Shown one piece after another: positions 59,768 to 64,000 of a stretch of 64,000 nucleotides of DNA (positions within the stretch are counted from its first letter, which is position 1; every line of letters begins with the position of its first letter). The notes below the pieces were generated by a model that had not been told where the DNA came from, made no database searches, and saw only the letters and a program-made list of their open reading frames with translations. A program made the position numbers and the translations under genes. Source of the DNA: JASLEW01 sp035544875 (GTDB lineage Bacteria; Acidobacteriota; Thermoanaerobaculia; Multivoradales; UBA5704); NCBI GenBank assembly GCA_035544875.1, contig DASZZP010000031.1:1-64000 (forward strand), in the 5' to 3' direction.

Positions 59768-60660
59768 GGTCGTGGGTCGAGCTTGCGCTCACCCGCGCGC
59801 CCTGGATCTACAGCCAGTTGCTGCGCCGTCGGCGCCAGGTCGATCACGATCGGCTCGCCTTCGTGGCAGTGATCCGCCGCGGGGACGTGGTGTTCGACAT
59901 CGGCGCCAATCAGGGCAGCTACACGCTGCTCTTCTCGCACCTGGTGGGCCGGCACGGCCGGGTGCACGCCTTCGAGCCGATGCCGCCGACCTTTGCGGCT
60001 CTTGCGGCGCACCTCGACCGCGTGGCGCACTTCGACAACGTGGTGGCGAACGACTGCGCCCTGGCGGCCCGCGAAGGCGAGCTGCGGCTCTTCATGCCCG
60101 GCTCGGACCATGCGCAGGCCGCGATCGTGCCCCACGCCGCCGGCTCCTGGACGCGGGTCGCAGAAGTGCGAAGCTACCCTTGCCGGGCGGCAACGGTCGA
60201 CGGCTATCTGCGGGCACGGGGAGAGGCGCCTCCGGACTTCGTCAAATGCGACGTCGAGGGGGCCGAGCTGCGGGTCCTCGAGGGGGCGTGCGAGACGCTG
60301 CGCAGCCGCCCGCCGCTGCTTTATCTCGAGATCAACCCCGACTGGACGCGCAGCTTGGGCTACGCGCCGCCCGACCTCGCCCGCTTCCTGCAAGGGTTCG
60401 GTTACACGCGGCTCGCTCTCATCGAGCACGTCGTGGACTGCAGTTTGGCGGCCGAGGTGCGGCCGCTCGACGACCCGCTGCGCGAGCTGGCCGCCTTCCG
60501 CGGCTCGGCCAATCTGCTCTGCGCCGTGCCCGAACTCCACGCCGCGCGGCTGCGCCGCCTGCTCGCGGCGGCAGGGCTAAGGGGAGCCGCGCCGCGCCGT
60601 GGCGGCGGCGGTGGCGGCACCTCCGCGCCGGCGGGGCGCGGCGACGGCGAGGCGCCATGA
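59764..60660 (+). CDS. FkbM-family SAM-dependent methyltransferase (second)
   Basis: This 298-residue protein has VVFDIGANQGSYTLLFSHLVGRHGRVHAFEPMPPTFAAL for SAM binding. The FkbM core follows, DFVKCDVEGAELRVLEGACETLRSRPPLLYLEINPDW. It would O-methylate a sugar of the repeat unit or a glycan end. A C-terminal tail (RRGGGGGGTSAPAGRGDGEAP) is low-complexity and not part of the fold. GC content is back to the high level of the window. It is coupled by ATGA to the genes on both sides. Confidence 0.87.
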   Translation: MRSWVELALTRAPWIYSQLLRRRRQVDHDRLAFVAVIRRGDVVFDIGANQGSYTLLFSHLVGRHGRVHAFEPMPPTFAALAAHLDRVAHFDNVVANDCALAAREGELRLFMPGSDHAQAAIVPHAAGSWTRVAEVRSYPCRAATVDGYLRARGEAPPDFVKCDVEGAELRVLEGACETLRSRPPLLYLEINPDWTRSLGYAPPDLARFLQGFGYTRLALIEHVVDCSLAAEVRPLDDPLRELAAFRGSANLLCAVPELHAARLRRLLAAAGLRGAAPRRGGGGGGTSAPAGRGDGEAP

Positions 60661-61826
60661 ACCTGGTGCAGATCGTCCCCCAGCTGGCGCCCGTGCCCGA
60701 CGGCGTCGGCGGCTACGCGACGGCGCTGGCCCAGGGGCTGGCGCGCGAGTGCCTCGCTTCGCGCTTTCTGGTCGCCGCTTCCAGCGAGCCGGCGGCGGCG
60801 GACGGCGGGCTCCCCGGAACGGCGGCGCTTTCAGCGCGGCAGCACAGCGCTCACGCCCTGGCCCGCCTGCTCGCTGAAAGCGGCGCCGAGCTCGCGCTCG
60901 TACACTACGTGAACTATGGCTATCACCCCCGGGGATGCCCGTCCTGGCTCGTCGACGGGGTCGCCCGCTGGCGAGCCGCCGCCCGCGGGCGCCGCCTGGT
61001 GACCATGTTTCACGAGGTCTACGCCAGCGGCCCGCCGTGGCGCAGCTCCTTCTGGCTCTCCCCCGTCCAGCGGCGGCTCGCCGCGCGGCTACTGCATGCC
61101 AGCGACGGTGCCGCCACCAGCCTCGGCCTCTACGCCCGCATGCTCGACCGCTGGCGGCCGCGGCAGGCGGTCGTGGTGGCACCGGTCTTCTCGGCGGTGG
61201 GCGAGCCGGCCGAGCTTCCCGCTCCCGAGGAGCGGCGGCCGCGCCGCCTGGTGGTCTTCGGCGGCGCCGGCAACCGGCGGCGCGCCTATGGCGAGCTGCG
61301 CCAGCTCCTCGCCGCCGCCTGCCAGGCGCTGGAGGTCGCCGAGATCGTCGACCTTGGACCGGCCATCGACGAGGTGCCCGAAAGCCTTGCCGGCCTGCCG
61401 GTGCGGGCGCTGGGATCGCGGCCGGAAGGCGAGGTTAGCGCGATTCTCCGCCGCGCCTACGCCGGCTTTCTCGCCTACCCGACGCCGTTCCTGCCCAAGT
61501 CGACGGTCTTCGCAGCCTACTGCGCGCACGGGCTGGTGCCGGTCTGCGCCTGGCCGCACCGCGTCCGCCAGCCGGCGCTCGAGCGGCCGCCCTGCTGGGA
61601 TGCCGGCGCCGAGGCCGCACCCGCCGACCCCGCCGCGCTGGCGGCGCGGGCGCGGACCTGGTACGCCGGCCACGACCTGGCGCGCCAGGCTGCCGCCTTC
61701 CGCGCCCTGCTCTGCGAAGCGCAGCCCGGGACCCGCGCGTCACAATCGCGGGTTGCGACCGGCGGGCCACAGACGCGGGCTGGGACCCGCGCGCCTGAAG
61801 ACGCCGGCACGGAACGCGAGAGTTGA
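60657..61826 (+). CDS. Glycosyltransferase-like protein with a repeat-derived C-terminal tail
   Basis: This 389-residue GT-B-like protein has an N-terminal half MNLVQIVPQLAPVPDGVGGYATALAQGLA, with the glycine-rich acceptor loop, and LVHYVNYGYHPRGCPSWLVDG. The C-terminal half contains RRLVVFGGAGNRRRAYGEL and YAGFLAYPTPFLPKSTVFAAYCAHGLVPVCAW; the usual E-x7-E is replaced by a Lys-Ser motif. The last 30 residues or so (PGTRASQSRVATGGPQTRAG...) are encoded by the palindromic repeat at 61727-61796. ATG overlaps the previous stop as ATGA. Donor sugar unknown. Confidence 0.77.
   Translation: MNLVQIVPQLAPVPDGVGGYATALAQGLARECLASRFLVAASSEPAAADGGLPGTAALSARQHSAHALARLLAESGAELALVHYVNYGYHPRGCPSWLVDGVARWRAAARGRRLVTMFHEVYASGPPWRSSFWLSPVQRRLAARLLHASDGAATSLGLYARMLDRWRPRQAVVVAPVFSAVGEPAELPAPEERRPRRLVVFGGAGNRRRAYGELRQLLAAACQALEVAEIVDLGPAIDEVPESLAGLPVRALGSRPEGEVSAILRRAYAGFLAYPTPFLPKSTVFAAYCAHGLVPVCAWPHRVRQPALERPPCWDAGAEAAPADPAALAARARTWYAGHDLARQAAAFRALLCEAQPGTRASQSRVATGGPQTRAGTRAPEDAGTERES
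61727..61796. repeat. Dispersed GCGGGT/ACCCGC repeat inside a glycosyltransferase 3' end
   Basis: The stretch from cgggacccgcgcg through atcgcgggttgcgacc to gcgggctgggacccgcgcg is related to the repeats at 15631-15776 and 48577-48650. It forms the last coding part of the gene at 60657-61826 without breaking the frame. Confidence 0.7.
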
Positions 61827-62878
61827 AGATCCTGCTCTACTCGCCGGCTTTTCTGCCCAACGTGGGGGGGCTCGAGATCAACGTCGCTCAGCTCGCCGAA
61901 CGGTTCGTGCTGGCCGGCCACGAGGTGACGCTGGCCACGCGCACGGCAGGGCGCGGCCTGGATCGCTTCGCGTTCCGCGTTCTGCGCCGGCCGCGGCCTG
62001 CGGCGCTGCTGCGCGCCGTGCTGGCATGCGACGTCTTCTTCCAAGCCAACGTCAGCCTGCGCGGCCTCTGGCCGCTGCTCCTGGTGCGCCGGCCCTGGGC
62101 GGTCTCCCACCACAGCTGGTACCGCCGACCCGACGGCCGTATCGCCTGGCAAGATCGCTTGAAGCGTCGGCTGCTGCGCTTCGCCGCCGTCTCGATCGCG
62201 GTGAGCCGGGCGCTGGCGGAAGACCTCGAGACCCCTTCGCTGGTCATTCCCAACCCATATCGGGACGCGCTCTTCCGCATCGTGCCCGACGTGGTGCGCG
62301 ACGACGACCTCGTCTTCGTCGGCCGGCTGGTCTCGCAGAAGGGCGTCGACCTGCTGCTCGCCGCGCTCCGGCGGCTCGCCGAGCGCGGTCTGCGGCCGCG
62401 CCTCTCCGTCGCTGGGGATGGCCCCGAGCTCTCCGCCCTACGCGCTCAGGCCGAGCGGCTGGGCCTCGCCGGACAGGTCAAGTTCAGCGGCATCGTGGAG
62501 GGCGAGGAGCTGGTGCGCCTGCTCAACCGCCACCGCATCCTGGTCGTCCCCTCGCGCTATCACGAGCCCTTCGGCATCGTGGCGCTCGAAGGCATCGCCT
62601 GCGGCTGCGCGGTGGTCGGATCGGCTGGCGGCGGCCTGCCGGAGGCCATCGGCTGCTGCGGCCGCACCTTCGCCAACGGCAACATCGAGGAGCTGGCGGA
62701 TCTCCTGGCAGATCTGCTCGCGCGGCCCGAGGAGCTGGAGCGGCTGCGCGCCGGCGCCGCCGAACACCTTTCGCGGCACCGCAGCGACCGGATCGCCCGC
62801 CTCAATCTGGCGGCGCTCGGCGAGGCGGTCACGGCCGCACGGCAGCGCCGGCATGCTTCCACCGGGAAGGCGCTGTAG
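61823..62878 (+). CDS. Glycosyltransferase, GT4 family
   Basis: This 351-residue GT-B enzyme starts at TTG (MKILLYSPAFLPNVGGLEINVAQLAERFVLAGHEVTLAT), with the typical acceptor loop GGLE. The donor domain follows: DLVFVGRLVSQKGVDLLLAALRRLAERGLRPRLSVAGDGPELSALRAQAERLGLAGQVKFSGIVEGEELVRLLNRHRILVVPSRYHEPFGIVALEGIACGCAVVGSAGGGLPEAI. The E-x7-E motif is in EPFGIVALE. It overlaps the previous stop as TTGA and is followed directly by a polymerase-like gene. Sugar specificity cannot be told. Confidence 0.92.
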   Translation: MKILLYSPAFLPNVGGLEINVAQLAERFVLAGHEVTLATRTAGRGLDRFAFRVLRRPRPAALLRAVLACDVFFQANVSLRGLWPLLLVRRPWAVSHHSWYRRPDGRIAWQDRLKRRLLRFAAVSIAVSRALAEDLETPSLVIPNPYRDALFRIVPDVVRDDDLVFVGRLVSQKGVDLLLAALRRLAERGLRPRLSVAGDGPELSALRAQAERLGLAGQVKFSGIVEGEELVRLLNRHRILVVPSRYHEPFGIVALEGIACGCAVVGSAGGGLPEAIGCCGRTFANGNIEELADLLADLLARPEELERLRAGAAEHLSRHRSDRIARLNLAALGEAVTAARQRRHASTGKAL

Positions 62879-64000
62879 ATGGATTCGCGCTTCCTGCTCA
62901 TCTGCGTCGGCCTGTTCGCCGCCCTCTGGGCGATCTTCAACTGGCGCCGGGCGCTGCAGCTCGCGATGGTGCTCATCGTGGTCGAGGGAGCGATCCGCAA
63001 GTGGCTCTTTCCGGGGGCGCAGGACCTGGTCTACCTGGGCAAGGACGTGATCCTGCTGGGCACCTATGCCGGCTTCATTCGCCAGCGGGCTAGCCTGCGC
63101 TACCGGCCGCCGCCGCTCGTCGTCCTCTACAGCGCGCTCGGCGCCGGCGCCGCCTTTGGCCTGCTGCAGATCTTCAACCCGCAGCTTCCCAACCTGCTGG
63201 TCGGGGCGTTCGGCTTCAAGGCCTACTTCCTATACGTGCCGCTTCTTTTCGTGGTGCCGGCGGCCTACCAGAGTGATCGCGAGCTGGTGCGCTTCCTGCG
63301 CCGCTACATCGTGCTCTCGATCCCGGTCGGGATCCTCGCCGCGGCGCAGTTCCTGAGTCCCTCGTCGAGTCTCCTCAACACTTACGCCAGGGGAGAGACC
63401 GGCTCCAGCTACATCTCCACTTTCGGCTCCTCGGAGTTCGTGCGCGTCACCGGTACCTTCGCCTACATCACCGGCTACGCCTCCTACCTGGTCGCCATGT
63501 CGATCCTCGTGCTCGCCTACCTGGCGGCGGCGCAGTGGCGGCTGCGCCGCAGCGTCGTGATCTATGCGGCACTCGGCATGACTCTGCTTGGCATGCTGAT
63601 GGCCGGCTCGCGCGGGCCGGTCCTCATGCTCGCGCTGCTCTTTCCCGTCTACTGGTGGCTGGCCGTGATCCGCGGCGGACAGGGAGCGGCTACCTTCGCG
63701 CGCCTGCTCGTCGGATTGACCGCGATCGGCGTCCTGGTCGGATCGGTGGGCGGCGACGCGATCACCGCCTTCCGTGGCCGCGCCGCCGGCACCGAAGACA
63801 TCGCGGCGCGCATCATCGCCCCGTTCACCACGCCGTTCCAGATCATGCAGGCAGCCGGGCCGATCGGCTTCGGGATCGGTGCCACTCACTCGACCGCCAG
63901 CGCGGTGACGCCGGGAATCGTACCCTACAGCTGGCTGCACGGTGTGGTGGTCGAGGTGGAGAGCGGCCGGGTCATGATCGAGCTGGGACCGCTCGGGTTC
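62879..64000 (+). CDS. O-antigen polymerase-like membrane protein (third), cut by the window edge
   Basis: An open frame begins ATGGATTCGCGC at 62879, overlapping the surroundings of the previous stop (tagATG), and runs without a stop to the edge, giving 374 residues so far. It starts MDSRFLLICVGLFAALWAIFNWRRALQLAMVLIVVEGAIRKWLFP. Many membrane helices follow, with FVRVTGTFAYITGYASYLVAMSILVLAYLAAAQW and MLMAGSRGPVLMLALLFPVYWWLAV, where AGSRGP resembles the conserved SRG region of Wzy/WaaL proteins. It is probably the Wzy polymerase of this operon. The C-terminal end lies outside. Confidence 0.82.
   Translation, partial: MDSRFLLICVGLFAALWAIFNWRRALQLAMVLIVVEGAIRKWLFPGAQDLVYLGKDVILLGTYAGFIRQRASLRYRPPPLVVLYSALGAGAAFGLLQIFNPQLPNLLVGAFGFKAYFLYVPLLFVVPAAYQSDRELVRFLRRYIVLSIPVGILAAAQFLSPSSSLLNTYARGETGSSYISTFGSSEFVRVTGTFAYITGYASYLVAMSILVLAYLAAAQWRLRRSVVIYAALGMTLLGMLMAGSRGPVLMLALLFPVYWWLAVIRGGQGAATFARLLVGLTAIGVLVGSVGGDAITAFRGRAAGTEDIAARIIAPFTTPFQIMQAAGPIGFGIGATHSTASAVTPGIVPYSWLHGVVVEVESGRVMIELGPLGF

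Overview
The window is a 64 kb piece of a GC-rich bacterial chromosome, roughly 70 percent GC by eye. Several genes suggest an Acidobacteriota-like, didermal organism: a MacB/FtsX-type permease remnant, a PHP-type CpsB phosphatase beside a Wzc-like kinase, a TonB-dependent receptor, and a SAM riboswitch on metH. This placement is an inference and only moderately secure. No rRNA, tRNA or intact transposase gene was seen.

Left edge to 9.9 kb is a complete type I-C CRISPR-Cas locus on the minus strand. The genes run cas5c-cas8c(cas11c)-cas7-cas3-cas4-cas1-cas2, then a leader, then 21 identical 33-bp repeats with 20 spacers. Cas3 sits between cas7 and cas4 rather than first. Two spacers overlap on the same target and expose a TTC PAM inside the array. 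The old end of the array abuts what looks like an IS21-type terminus.

10.3-30 kb is housekeeping. It holds a MoxR/DUF58/transglutaminase operon, a decayed permease, recA behind 34-bp tandem palindromes, a VapBC pair, a TonB receptor with an exported partner, a lipoprotein, metH under a SAM riboswitch with its terminator, a MarR regulator and metF. Several palindromic elements lie here: a 37-bp perfect inverted repeat, and a pair of inverted ~188-bp elements whose 30-bp stems covary.

29.1-64 kb is a Wzx/Wzy-type exopolysaccharide locus. It has an initiating sugar phosphotransferase, three O-antigen ligase/polymerase-like proteins, an outer-membrane barrel, Wza, Wzc, CpsB, TPR proteins, a fused ATP sulfurylase/APS kinase, a specialised NusG paralogue with a hairpin-rich leader, asnB, a flippase, glycosyltransferases and two FkbM methyltransferases. 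Genes from about 54 to 59.8 kb look less GC-rich than their neighbours.

Embedded at 30.7-37.6 kb is the best candidate for an undescribed system. A consensus promoter drives a 60-residue peptide with a YxxP leader motif, two core cysteines and a Ser-Ser C terminus. It converges on a translationally coupled set encoding a radical SAM/SPASM enzyme, a PqqD-like carrier, an HprK-like kinase and an S26-type peptidase with a Cys/His pair. A polymer ligase, a TPR protein and a nucleotidyltransferase lie upstream on the same strand. I read this as a peptide-modification (RiPP) pathway inside or next to the polysaccharide locus.
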